Part shown: positions 11,390-22,060 of the stretch, one piece after another | Layout: each line of letters begins with the position of its first letter | Position numbering within the stretch: position 1 is the first letter of the stretch | DNA from: Hygrocybe punicea | Lineage: Eukaryota > Basidiomycota > Agaricomycetes > Agaricales > Hygrophoraceae | Direction of reading: 5' to 3' | Length of the DNA stretch: 64,000 nucleotides | Assembly: GCA_963556145.1 (NCBI GenBank) | Contig: OY744469.1 | Location: 5,800,767-5,864,766 of the forward strand | Made by a program: the position numbers and the translations under genes | Notes under the pieces: model-generated | Database searches by the model: none | Told to the model about the DNA's origin: nothing | Seen by the model: the letters and a program-made list of their open reading frames with translations, nothing else

Positions 11390-13050
11390 GTTCCATACAG
11401 TGGATTCTCAAACTCAGGGTCAGACTCTAATTTGCCAAGCCGTGGGAACAATTTTGTGAAACTGTGGGAACAATTTTGAAGCCCTGGGAATAATTATGAA
11501 ACCGTGTGACTGGGCGGAGTTGAGTGTGAGAATTTGTTGTCCCAATCAGCAAGAACAATAAGGCAGCTGGATCACAGCAGCCAATGTGGAAATGGGTAGT
11601 GTCATATCATTTTGGTATTGCAATTGCAATTGGTTTCTTATAATAATCACATGCATTGGTAATGCAATGGACCATGTATGAATGAACAACATGTCAGTGG
11701 TATCTGTCATGTAGCTATATCTACTGTGTGTATCAGAATTGTTGATAATGAAAAGAGGTCAAACAGTGTTCATTGTACACCTGTCACACAGGTCCAGAGG
11801 TGTTTGGTGAGTGTTTGGTAGGTGTCCCAGCCTTAAGCTGGGCATTCCCCTTGCACAAACATCTGTACGAACAACATATTGGATGTATCTGTAATGTAGA
11901 TGCATGTACAATGTGCGTTAGAATTATTGACAATGCAAGCCGTGACTATTTGTCACACAGGTCCAAAGGTGTTCGGTAAGTGTTCAGTAGGTGTTCCAGT
12001 TTTCATCTGAGACATTCCCAATGCACAAACCACTGTATGAATAGCACATTGGATGTGTCTGTGATGTAGCAATATTTAATATGCACTTTGAAATCATTAA
12101 CAATGCAAGCAGTGCTTACTCATTTAACAGGTAGAACAATGTATCAGAAAGCATTCAGCAAGCTTCCCAAGTATAATATGGTCTTCTAGCTTCAATGCTG
12201 GGCAATGCCATTGTACAAACAGTAGTATGACCTGTATATTGGATGGGTCTGTACTATTGCTATATAACCTTGCAATGCACATCATACTTAATACATTCTC
12301 AATACTGGTACAATAAGCTGAATGGTTTTCAGCAAATCATTGGGCCAGTGACTCAGGCACAGTATGCAGCATTGCAGTGCAACAGACACTGTCTGTTCCA
12401 TAAATTCCATGCATGCATGCCACACCTATCTTGATCATGTGTGCTGGAAATGGTTCAGGTGTCCAATACTCATCAAACTGTTTGACAAGAACATTGCCTC
12501 ACCAATTTCCCAGCTTCATTTAATCTGCAGCATTGCCAGTGTACATAAGCTGAACCAGTCATATTGTTGATTCTGGTACTCATCAAAACCAGCAATCTTA
12601 TCAAAGTGATTCCAATAGCAGTGCAATTGGTATCATTGTGCATGGGATTATTTCTACAGTACTCACAGGAGGTTGTTCCTGACCTGACAAATAATTCAGA
12701 TACTTAGCATTTCTGGATATACTTACTACACATTCTGTAAAATCTTCAGAGTAACTATGACTAATAATAAAGTAGTAAGTTATATATCTGCCAACTTGAA
12801 CACTGCAAACTTGATATGAAATATGTCAATTTGGGATCTGATATTGGGTCATGACAAATTGGAAGGAACAGGATATAATCAATTAATATCATTGTAGTAT
12901 GGTATCAGAATGGTATCTGACTAGCATCAGTATGTAATAATAAAGGAAATATCAATAACTTCGCAAATATTTATTATCATAGAAGGGTAATAATACTGTA
13001 TTATTTGTATACTCTCATTACTAAAAAGGGATAAGTAACCTGCCATGCAA
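11390..13050. mobile_element. Unclassified AT-rich insertion inside the Tnp2 transposase
   Basis: The transposase reading stops after SRKPKSLYDTI at about 11370 and resumes with LLLCATVHLLLTKK at 13075; family members run these two blocks together. The intervening ~1.65 kb is non-coding, AT-rich and contains the ~170-bp tandem array at 11690-12300. A pentamer AGTCC occurs at both junctions (near 11374 and 13070) and may be a target duplication, but I see no terminal inverted repeat or LTR, so the class is unknown. Confidence 0.5.
11690..12300. repeat. ~170-bp tandem repeat, about 3.5 diverged copies
   Basis: Corresponding positions recur at about 169-170 bp: GGTCCAGAGGTGTTTGGT near 11791, GGTCCAAAGGTGTTCGGT near 11961 and a weaker copy near 12130. 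A second landmark (TTGGATGTATCTGTAATGTA and relatives) recurs near 11700, 11879, 12049 and 12239. Divergence rises towards the right end. Confidence 0.75.
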
Positions 13051-14278
13051 AGCAATGGCCCACACCCCACTAGTCCTTCTGCTATGTGCCACGGTTCACT
13101 TGCTCTTGACAAAGAAGATCTCAATGGCTCAAGCAAATGCTGGTCAAATATATCTGGAAAACTACTGTCAGCGGCTCCTACTCCTCGGTGTCTCACCTAC
13201 GATCAACCACCACATTGCCATGCATTTCTCGTTGATGATAAAACTCCTAGGACCTGTTTATGGGTGGTGGCTGTTCACTTTCGAGCATTTTAATGGTATG
13301 CTGAAGAGGGTCAACCACAATGGTCACGACGGTGGACAAATGGAATTGACGCTCCTTTGTAACTGGGTCCAGACACACCTCATATATGAACTCTTACTTG
13401 CACTCCCCCCAGATGCATCCCAGCACGAACGAGATCTTCTTGACAAGATAATCAAGGTTGAAGCGAAACAGGATCAAGGTGCAATGATGACACAGATCAC
13501 GATCTTTTGTAGCGAAGCCTCAGTCAACTTGATTTCCCTTCCCAAAAGGCTACCAAAACCGATCAACCTGCATCAAGTTAGGTGTCAAGCTCATGATGTC
13601 GCCGATTTCGACATGTACACCTTACTTCTGACATACTGCCGAGGGCTCTGGCCTGACTTGCACCTACGTCGTGAACTTTCTCTTCAAGAAGGGACTGCCT
13701 TCATCGGAAATCAAGTCACACACCGCTTACCTTATATTTGCAAGGACGGAATTTGCTATGGAAGCTGTGCTAATTTGCAAACAAAGGCAGACACTTTCGT
13801 GTTTATTGAACACAACGGTGTAAACCTGAGGGTACCCGTTCACATTGAAGAAATCTTTGCAGTGCGTATTCCGAACTCAAATAAACCTTCACACATATGT
13901 GCCGTTATTCGGAGACTTCGCTTGGACGACCAGATACCTGCTATGCTGTGGGACTTATTGTGAGTGATACTGACCTTCAATGCTCTCATACTAACATATT
14001 TTAGTTCAACCATTCTTGGTATTCACATATCATATGCTAACAGGTTCCATGCACTTGAGGTAATTTCTGCATCATCCATTGACTGTCCCCTAGCTCTTAT
14101 CCCAGTGTATCTCAACACAATTCGCCAAGATATTTGGATATCAGTATCATTTGATCACGTATGTTTACTATTTATTCTAAATGATTTGTTCACGGTAATC
14201 TATTTACAGAATGACACTGAACCTGATGAGCTGTTTGAGGACTTTGATGAAGACCAAGACGATAACTCCTGAAACTAG

Positions 14279-16055
14279 CTAAGCATACAGATCATCATTG
14301 TCATTGTCATCTTCCACCATTTCCGAGGATTTAGGAGCTTTGGCCTTGTCATTCGCTTTCCCCTTCCCCTTCTTCCTCTTCTTTTTCTTGGATGAGCTGC
14401 CCTCCTCATCACTGTTATCCACAAGCGTTGTATCGGATACCCTTTGCTTCCTTTTCAATTTCAGATCCACTTTATCTTTGGCTGATTGCTTGATGAGTGC
14501 CTCCGTAGCCTCCGGATCGTGCGAGTCACCCCAGAGTTTGCCATTGTCTGCAATCCACGCTGGTAGGTCAAATTCCGAGTGCCCTTCCAGCCAATTGGGA
14601 TTGCTCATCCATCGTCGAGCACAGCCTTGAAGTGTCTTTGTTGCGGGTGGGGCTTGCTCCTTCGTGTCACCCCAGACTCATTTGACAAACTGACTTGAAG
14701 GTTTGGCATCTAGTAGTGCATCGATCTCTTCGAACATTTGATTGACCTGTCACTAACAATCAATTTCCTGAAAGATTACCTTAAGAATCCTTACGATTTC
14801 AGCTCGATGGTCGGGTGCACGCGATGTGTAGACATTGGCAACTAGTTTTCCATCGTCACCATAAGTATCTTCATTGTCAGACATTTGTTGAATGCTAAAT
14901 GCAGCGTCGTATTTTGGTGAGCGCCATTCTGAATCTTCTGGTAGCTTCTGTCATTTACGCTCGCGAACTTCAAGTTTCTACAAGTACAGTTAGCCACGCT
15001 CAAGTAAAAAGTGTGAAACATACTCCATGAGCACGGTTATCCCTTTTATTCTTCGAGAGTCCATCTCTGGGCTTCGTTGATTTCTTGCCACTGGTACCTC
15101 TGAAAATCTTTTGCAGGGCTTGATACTTCGTAACAAATCTTGCTTCAAGGTCTCCCTGCAGGACGACATTAAGGAACTCTCCTGCTTCTGACACGTATTC
15201 TCTGCCATGTGATTTGGCAAACGAGGTGAGCGTGATTATGGCTTTGTGATTGCGGGGCTCTTTGTTGGACTTCTCCCACAGGAATCGTACCTGGCGTACA
15301 TCTTGTGAGCCCTGTACAAAGGGTAGTTCATCCTCATCAAAGTCATTGCCGATTGTTGGAAGGTCGTTCTTTTCGCTAAGCTTCAACATGCCCAAAAACT
15401 TTTGATACATAATATTCGTGAGTTGCTATCATTTTACAACTTGAATCAACGATAATATGCAATTCTTAGTCAATGACATACCTTGATCTTGGGATGGTTT
15501 GAGGCCACAATACTGATTTCTGCTTCTTCTTCTTTAGCTTTCTTTTTCTTTTTTGTTTCTTCCGCATCCGAACCAGTCTCGCCACTGTCTGAAGAAGTAC
15601 TTTCATCAGAATCTTCATTTACACGAGTAGCAGACACAAGTGTTGCCAAGCGTTCATCATACTTCTTCTTGATCTCTCTTAGACAGAGTTCAATTTCAGC
15701 TTGTGTGCGCGTGAGTAAAATTTTTAGTGTAGTGTTCTCGTTTTTAACCAGTTGCAGGTCATATTCTAGATGTTGGACCTTCGTCTCAACCATCACGAAT
15801 TCACGATGAATGGACTCTTTGTTGATTTTCCCATTAGTAGAAAACTGGTATGTATTGGCAGGTGGGGGTGGGGGTGGAGGAACCACTCCTACAGTCGTAA
15901 ATGACGGCAGAGGCTAGTACAACAACAAGTCAGGTATGTTCGTTAACGTTCACATTTGGTGTAGTACTGACATTAAAGTTATACCGTTGTTCCACTGCAG
16001 GTCCGGGCTGCATCTGCCTCAGGCGTGGGTCGATCAAATCCAGGTCTTGCTGCAT
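14279..16055 (-). CDS. Unrecognised charged protein, multi-exon, downstream of the Tnp2 transposase
   Basis: A minus-strand gene of unknown function. I place the start at ATG 16053-16055: exon 1 (15972-16055) reads MQQDLDLIDPRLRQMQPGPA and joins through a 62-bp intron ending TAG to PLPSFTTVGVVPPPPPPP. A coiled-coil-like segment follows (VETKVQHLEYDLQLVKNENT), then an acidic Ser-rich stretch and a Lys run (about 15530-15620). Further exons include SQDVRQVRFLWEKSNKEPRN and FVTKYQALQKIFRG. The last exon reads WMSNPNWLEGHSEFDLPAW, then Lys-rich and acidic tails, ending -DDLYA at 14279. The exact splice sites around 14650-15000 are not resolved. Low-complexity Lys and acidic blocks suggest a nuclear protein. 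It ends 7 bp from the transposase end, so it may be passenger cargo of the same element. Confidence 0.6.
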
Positions 16056-17095
16056 TATGAAAATGGTTGCGAAATCGAGTGAAGACTGGTCTGTATGCCC
16101 CAAGCTCAAAGTTTTTAGTGATGGTACACAGCTGACATTTTAATTAAGGCAAAAACGGAAGGCACCCTCGAGGTATCCATCAAATTCGTGTGCAAACTTT
16201 TACTGCGGAGCTTCCATTCGCATCTTTTGCTAACACTACAACCATGACCCACAAGCAGACCGGTGAAAACACACTATCGATCTTACTGTCACCGGTGCAT
16301 CATTTCATGAGCACCTATGAAAATTCATTTCGTTTCACCTTTGTTCCAAGTAAACCTGGACCTGTGGTAAGTATTCACTTCAGTTTTTCTTCACTGTCAA
16401 AATATTAAGTATATCTGTAGGAAATTGTGATCACTTTCCCTGCCCGTAAAGAAATGACACCCTCGGAAGGAAACATGATGATAGATGGCCTTGATCTTTC
16501 ACCAGCCTCGAGATATGTAGCTAGACTCACATTCCCCAACAAGAAACACACTGGATCGACAACAGAAAGTGATTCTGAACCTGAGTCTTCAGTTTCTCAT
16601 TTTCAGCGCTTCATCGGTAAGTACATTTAGGCAAATGCACGGATTGGGCAGATCAGCATGGATCACAGATATGGATCGCCTCGGATATGGGTATGGATCA
16701 AGATTTCCCGATCTGTGCACCCATGTATCTGTAACCAGTCCCTATTTGGGTAGTGTCACGGTACCCGCATCACACATCAACATCACCAACTTGAACCCAC
16801 AGCTATGGCGACAACAACAATGAGAACGCCAACAACAATGATGGACAATGATGGGACATGGGGAGAAGGGCAGCAGGAGGGCAGTGCACCCACCCCCCGT
16901 TGCAGTAGGTAAGTTTTTTTTTTGTCTTTTTTCTTAGCTACTAATTACACAAACGATGATGACAGCAGTACCAACAACACAAACACCACACACCTGACGA
17001 GGACGACAGGCAGTGAGGATGAGGATGACAACGGTGGCCACCACCTCCACCACCATGACCGCGATGAAGGCCACGGCCATCCAACCACCAACATA

Positions 17096-17148
17096 CCTCG
17101 TGGATGCACAATGTCACGTCAATCGATGTTGGCGCTGCAACCGCGAGG
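17096..17148. repeat. 53-bp interrupted palindrome, copy 1
   Basis: CCTCG at the left and CGAGG at the right edge, with a core around CACGTCAATCGATGTTG, the same length and layout as the copies at 17461, 27549 and 29941. Flanked by TA on both sides. Confidence 0.75.
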
Positions 17149-17460
17149 TAACCAGGAGGATGGTGGTGCACCCACCACCTGGTCGTGGCCAACCCACCCC
17201 CCACATCGTGTTCGCATTGAGACCAGGACAACGGGGAGCCCAAATACATCACCTCGCCGCCTTTTGCCCCAAACCCCACCCCCACTTGGTCAACACCCAC
17301 AGCACCCGTTTCCTGTCCATTTTCAAGAACCCCCAACTCACTTGCACACCACCACGATGACCAGCCATCACCGCTGCCTCAGCCACCACGCGGCCGACCT
17401 ACCACAACACGTCTGCACTGTGCCCCGAGCATGGTGCAGACCTGTCCTCAGCCTCAGTTA

Positions 17461-17513
17461 CCTCGCGTGAGCACACCGCAACGTCAATTGACGTTGGCGC
17501 AGCGAACGCGAGG
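17461..17513. repeat. 53-bp interrupted palindrome, copy 2 (best-preserved)
   Basis: Outer arms CCTCGCGT/ACGCGAGG (extending outward to TTACC/GGTAA) and a perfect 18-bp inner palindrome CAACGTCAATTGACGTTG separated by 8-10 bp spacers. It could form a two-stem cruciform or bind a symmetric protein. Lies in the hAT-like element 16628-17622. Confidence 0.85.
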
Positions 17514-17843
17514 TAAATACCTGCCGTATCATATCCGTATCCGTGGCTCGGGTATGGATATTGATGGATATGGATACGGATACCAAATTTGGCACCCGCA
17601 GATGATCCGTGCAGTTGCCTACAGTACATTCTCTCTTAACATCTAAAAATATATTGACATGTATTCTACAGACACTGCACCCAGTCAAAAGAATCTTGGG
17701 GATCTCAAAGAGCGAAAGGAGTCAGCAAAAAAGAGGCAAAGGTTGATGGAATAAAATGTAACAAAATATGTGACTCGGATGTCACGTACATGAAATACTA
17801 GTGAACGCGTTGCATTGACGCATCTTCCCTCCTTCTTACCACC

Positions 17844-19577
17844 ATGTCTTCTGAATCTGAGACTGCGCCTGCATTACTCACCTGCCTATCCAACTGCAAA
17901 GTGATTCGAAAACAGAAGATCCAGTGAGTCCTATGGATCAGCGCCATTTGTTTGACACTGACATCACAGCAGTGATCCTTCACACCCTTATTTTCATGCA
18001 GCGCGATGGTTCCCTCTCAGCATCAATTCCTTTGCTGACCTTGCAGCAGTTCTTAAAGTTGGAATGGCCCTCGACTATGGTACCAAACTTGAAGGCAACT
18101 TGAAGGAACTGTAAGTGCCATCATAAGTCATTTTAAACAAGACTGAAATTTCAATAGCAGTGACAATGTTTCCGAGTACTACCACAAATTCTTTCAGATG
18201 TTCATGAAGCTCGTACCTGACTTTGACATAACAATCTCGGAACTCAAGCACAAACCTGAAGAGAGGTCTACTTTCTTCAATCAGGTGAGTATATGCATGC
18301 TCTTACACATTGATGATGCTTAATATTAGTTTAAACAGCTTAGATCTGCTGCCGGGAATGCTCGTTCCGAGGATTGCAGTAGTTTGAAGCACACCGGGAT
18401 CACTTACATCCCTCTCAATCCTCAAGTCGACACTGTGCAGCCCCCAATTTGCAAGGAACATAGTAAGGCCATACATGGCTTTAACCATATGGTCACAGCT
18501 CGTCTTTTGTGCCCAATGCGATACCTTGAACAGTTTGACGGTGACGAGTAAGTATTCACTACTTTCATACTATGATTATTGACATTTTCTTGCAGCGAAA
18601 TCACAGGATTCATACAAGAAGGCCATGTCAAGATTGGCACTGGCGAATGGCCAGCTTACTTGTACGATGAGAACCAGGTGTACGACCCTGAGGAGAAGGA
18701 TAAAGGGCTCCTCCAAGGCTACCTTCTCATTCAGGTAAGATCGTATATTTCCTTATGACCATTTCTGATTTGTTACCACAGGTCTATCATCATATTTTTA
18801 CGGGACCAGCAACAGCTTTTTTTGGCAGTGGTCGCAAGGGGACCAAAGCATTGAAGAGCAAATTACATGGCTTAAGTTCTGTCACTCCAAGGACGATCGC
18901 ATACGTGGCAATTCAGGTATGTTTTATCATTCCTTGACGATGACTACATCTGAGTCCATCTTCTTTTACAGACGCATTTCTTTCTCTCATCTCTCAATCA
19001 CTGGTCCAAGCTCGACGGCGAATTCAATATGCAAAAGCTCTACATCAATATCATCAAGTTGTTTGAGTCGCAGCTGAATGATCCTTGGTGCATCGATACT
19101 CTCGCTTGGTGGAACAGGTAAGAAATATATTTTTATCACTGGGTTGCCGCATGTATAAATTGTTTCTATAGCCAAGTGCCGGAATTGTCTGAATGGTTGA
19201 TTTCCTTACAGAAAACTACTCGCTATTCCGATTCAGAAGATGACGAGTACGAACTAAACAAGATCCTCTCTAAACAAGCAGCACAAGCCCAACAAACCAA
19301 TGCCGCTCCGAATCCTCATGGTGGTATTCCAGCTTCGGGCAGAGAAGACAACGATCAAGATGCCAAAGCTCCCAAGAGTGGCGACACCTCCAGTAGGGCC
19401 AGCAGTCTGACACCAAGCGTCGAAAGCATGGATCTGGGCCATTCCACCAACACTAAGCCAGCAAATGGGAACAGTTGCAACAACTGGGGCCGTGGAAGGA
19501 AGCAGGGACAGGGCACAGGTGGGCAAAGGCATAGCAAAGGTGCTGGTAGAGGCAGAGGCGGTAAGGTGACTCGTTGA
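17844..19577 (+). CDS. DUF6698-like protein of unknown function
   Basis: A multi-exon gene that appears intact. Exon 1 is 17844-17923 (MSSESETAPALLTCLSNCKV), joined to exon 2 at 17970 with HSDPSHPYFHAARWFPLSIN, which ends at 18110. Later blocks are HKPEERSTFFNQ, LRSAAGNARSEDCSSLKHTG, PPICKEHSKAIHGFNHMVTA, RLLCPMRYLEQF, GLLQGYLLIQVYHHIFTGPA, GTKALKSKLHGL, TPRTIAYVAIQ and DGEFNMQKLYINIIKLFESQ with LAWWNSQVPELSEW. The tail (19230-19577) is low-complexity and ends in a Gly/Arg-rich RGRKQGQGTGGQRHSKGAGR, suggestive of nucleic-acid binding. The middle matches, from memory, the DUF6698 family that is highly multiplied in mushroom genomes. No function is known to me. Same strand as the Tnp2 transposase and possibly passenger cargo. 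Confidence 0.7.
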
Positions 19578-20469
19578 TATGGTCCTCCATTCATTCTTCG
19601 CATTGCAATTGTCGATCAGCTATGTTTTCAGTTCAGTATCAAATACAGATACCATTGTAAATTGTCATTGGAATTATTATTAAACTTTTATGATATTGTA
19701 TTCCAAGAAGTGAACTTTTATATGATTAGAATCAGTACAATAATGGTATCTCGTACTTATGGTCTGGTAGGGAGTGGAAAACAGTTATGGACCAGTGAGT
19801 AAATAAACATCTGTTATGCAATTGGAATTGACATAACAGAATTGTATATAATTTTATGACTTTGTTTATAACGGTTCGTGTTATTGCTTTGTAAGGTAAA
19901 AGGGAAATTCTACTCAAGCCGAGGCCCTCGGAGCTTCTTCAGCAAATTCTCGTTACATTTGTGGTTAAATTCCCGTGAGATGGTGGTCATATTCGTCGAA
20001 ATGTACATGAATTTGCTGAGAGACACCTTTTGTTCAGATTGATGTCAAATTTTGGTAAATTCTTATAATTCTACGAGAATATGCCGGCATTAAATTTTCT
20101 GTTGATGTCCTGTGTTTACGGCTGTAAAAATTCCACGAACACGGCGCCACTGGAAGAGTTGGCACACATAAGTCGCCAAAACCCTGACAAGCCAGAAGCT
20201 ACGTCGGTTGGTTCCTCTCTCCTGCGCAGTGCGCCCATCCCCACCTCCGAATTTTATCTATGATGCACGCTCGAACATCGTGCCAGCGATCTTCATTCGT
20301 TACCTTTATCTTGTCCCTTGACGCGCTCACGAATGCCATCATTTCCTTTCCCATTTTCCTCCATTCTCCCTGTCTCCTACCTAGCCTATCCTACTTATTA
20401 ATAATCCAGTGTTCAAGACGAAATGTCATTCGAGTTACAAGTTGCCCACAATGTTATCTGCAAAGAGCA
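19578..20469. other. No gene seen
   Basis: AT-rich up to about 19900, then an unremarkable stretch to the 3' end of the epoxide hydrolase. Traces of inverted similarity to 8900-9000 (GAATATGACCAC on the opposite strand near 19990) could be subterminal sequence of the Tnp2-type element, but no terminus was identified. Confidence 0.4.
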
Positions 20470-21673
20470 TTACATCTTACTCTCAATCCAGGCTTCGAGG
20501 GCTTTGTTCACGTTCTCCGGTTCCTCAAGTTGAACCCAGTGACCGGCGTCGAAATCAACGACTGTCAAGTCATCGGCGTATTGCTTCAAGGAGTGCAATC
20601 CCATCTCCTTGAGGCAGACGTAATCCTTGAGCGCAGCACCAAAGAAGGCAGGCTTCGTGATGGTGTAATTCGCCTCAGGAATGTCTACCGATACTTGTGA
20701 AAAGGAGGAGTACACGCGGTCGTATGAGACGCACCCAGGTTATCCTGGTGGTTGACTTCGGACACCATGGCTTTGTACCAGTTCAGAGGCGCCGCCAAAC
20801 CACCATTCAAGATATTCGCTCGGATGGTATTGTATTCCTGGAGCATTCACATGAGATATCTTGAACACTGAGAAACGTCGTGGATGTGCCACCTCTTGAG
20901 AAAGGTACTTGGGCCTCTCCGCTCGTTTATCCTGTTGAATCCAATCCTCAAGCTCTCCTGGTATGTTCATTGCAGAACGCCAAAGAACCGGGTCCGCGGG
21001 ATATATGACACTGAGGAAGGAGTCGATCTACCGAGGGACACGTTAACAGGTACCAACAGGGATCCATCATAATGCCCTACATTTTTCTCAATGAGAGTGG
21101 CAGCTGCATCTTGGATGAAGAACGTCCAATAACCAAAAATCTCTGATCCAACCAGACTCTTCAAAGCCGCCATCTGTTGTTCGAGGTTAAAACCGGGTGG
21201 TGAAGGCGAAGTAAATCCGAGGCTAAGCCATGCGAATGCCAGGAACCGATCGCTGTACAGAAGCGAAAGTCGGGACACAATCACACACCCCCTGCCATAT
21301 CGTGCGGTCGTCAGTGCAACGAGAACACACGGGGGAAGAAAAAGCGTGCAAAATACCAGTCGTGCCCTACAACAATAACTTTATCGACATGTTCTGCATC
21401 CAAAATATCGATGATGTCTGCCGACATGCCATTCAAAGTGTAATACTCGAGCTCGGTCGGTTTGTCTGTGCCGCCATAGCCTAGCTGATCGGGCACAATC
21501 AAGCCGAAATCCCTCGCAGAGAAATATTCAATTTGGTGGTGCCAGTCGTCAGATGTAGAAGGAAACCCATGGATGAAGAGAATGGTGGGTTTCCCAGGTT
21601 GGGGTGGAGCAAGAAGGTATTGGTATTTGAGACCTCTCCTGGTCTGGACACATTTGTGCTGTGAGGCAGACAT
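20470..21673 (-). CDS. Epoxide hydrolase (alpha/beta hydrolase fold), intact
   Basis: A soluble-type epoxide hydrolase predicted to hydrolyse epoxides to vicinal diols, probably cytosolic. Exon 1 starts at ATG 21671-21673 (MSASQHKCVQTRRGLKYQYL) and carries the oxyanion-hole motif HGFPSTSDDWH and the nucleophile elbow VVGHDW with the catalytic Asp. It splices (GTATTT...GGCAG) to GCVIVSRLSLLYSDRFLAFA. The cap domain has EIFGYWTFFIQDAAATLIEK, then after a 53-bp intron IDSFLSVIYPADPVLWRSAM, PGELEDWIQQDK, and after another intron NGGLAAPLNWYKAMV. The last exon carries AGHWVQLEEPENVNKALEAW with the catalytic His. All introns are GT-AG and no lesion is seen. It is the only clearly intact host-type gene in the repeat-rich half. 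A related haloalkane dehalogenase or other hydrolase is less likely because of the cap motifs. Confidence 0.88.
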
Positions 21674-21740
21674 GGTGGTGGTGAGTGTGGGGCGTATGAG
21701 CGCATCAGAAGATTTATATGGCGTGCATAAGTCGGTGTAC

Positions 21741-22060
21741 CCGGGCCTTGTGAAACCGCGCAGTTCCAATTCGAGCGATCGCGCAGCTTCTATCATGCAA
21801 ATAATAAAAGTGCACGTGGAACGTCATACACGTGGAACGTCACATATCCGTGTACCTTGTGAGTTCCAGTTCACGCGATCTATCGCGCAAATAATAAAAG
21901 TGCACGTGGAACGTCACATTTTCGTGCTTATATAAGCTGAATATCTTTTTTGGCATTGCTGTTATATTCATTTGCGGAGTAGAGTAGATTTAGTTTATTT
22001 CTACCTGTATACTAGAGTGTTTTAGTTAACTATTAGCTATATTTCAGCAAACTTTGTCGA
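21741..22060. repeat. Dispersed repeat, copy 1
   Basis: Two segments recur at 31430-31650. Segment A (around CGCAGTTCCAATTCGAGCGA to GTGCACGTGGAACGTCATAC, 21741-21826) is in the same orientation in both places. Segment B (TTTTTTGGCATTGCTGTTAT to TTAGTTAACTATTAGCTATA, 21945-22050) is inverted in the second copy. The element class is unknown. Confidence 0.7.
21812..21916. promoter_or_regulatory. Three direct copies of CACGTGGAACGTCA upstream of the epoxide hydrolase
   Basis: Identical 14-mers at 21812-21825, 21828-21841 and 21903-21916, that is 139-243 bp upstream of the hydrolase start. Each joins an E-box (CACGTG) to a CRE-like half-site (ACGTCA), sites for bHLH and bZIP factors in fungi. 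They lie in a dispersed repeat, so a regulatory role is inferred only. Confidence 0.4.

Larger units (their letters stand above)
9075..14272 (+). pseudogene. Tnp2-like transposase (CACTA/EnSpm-type), interrupted
   Basis: Transposase of a basidiomycete Tnp2 family element. The N-terminal exon 9075-9752 starts MPCPPDTTCICLKCSDKP, with a cysteine pair typical of these proteins. Downstream exons give NIDW-FGTLQNRPHSTGPIY with VADLPREHRLLQ (10180-10340), HPCPWCRCVLL (10620-10670), NFMHCIYLG with AGGINSPKHRFEEV (10905-11080), LGENQSLKKADEWWRLLTI (11180-11230), and, after a 1.6-kb gap, FGPVYGWW-type LLGPVYGWWLFTFEHFNGML, GHDGGQMELTLLCNWVQTHL, LPKRLPKPINLHQV and SILGIH/SYANRFHALEVISA (13055-14160), ending -DDNS about 14271. 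Stops and frame changes (for example at 9750, 10157, 10811) and the insertion between about 11390 and 13040 make it a pseudogene. The family consensus I remember has Asp before FMHN; here it reads Asn. Confidence 0.85.
16628..17622. mobile_element. hAT-like non-autonomous element inside an intron
   Basis: 995 bp bounded by inverted repeats TAGGCAAATGCACGGAT (left) and TAGGCAACTGCACGGAT (complement of the right end; one extra base at the outer edge), with the 8-bp direct repeat AGTACATT on both sides (16620-16627, 17623-17630). It encodes nothing convincing; the frames are short-period CCACC/GATGA composition. It carries two 53-bp interrupted palindromes (17096-17148, 17461-17513) and subterminal ATGGATATGG/CGTATCC-type repeats. 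An 8-bp duplication and TAG-start ends fit the hAT superfamily. The host intron's donor, branch region and acceptor are retained. Confidence 0.85.
16057..17753 (+). pseudogene. Unrecognised small gene, divergent from the previous one, probably frameshifted
   Basis: The plus-strand coding signal starts near 16057 (MKMVAKSSEDWSVCPKLKVF) one base from the divergent start of the minus-strand gene. It meets a stop at about 16141, shifts frame, and continues as VQTFTAELPFASFANTTT, LSPVHHFMSTYENSFRFTFV (16190-16367), an intron at about 16368-16421, then EIVITFPARKEMTPSEGNMM and DGLDLSPASRYVARLTFPNK. The next intron begins at GTAAGTACATT (about 16617). It has received a 995-bp element (16628-17622) and ends at TACAG about 17670. 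The last exon reads APSQKNLGDLKERKESAKKR and stops at 17753. Function is unknown. The downstream exons look intact, so the frameshift could instead be a missed small intron. Confidence 0.5.

Noticed and set aside
15901..15950. ATG at 15901 as start of the plus-strand gene
   Set aside because: It lies within an intron-exon region of the minus-strand gene, whose start is better placed at 16055; the plus-strand frame from 15901 hits a stop after a short distance even with splicing.
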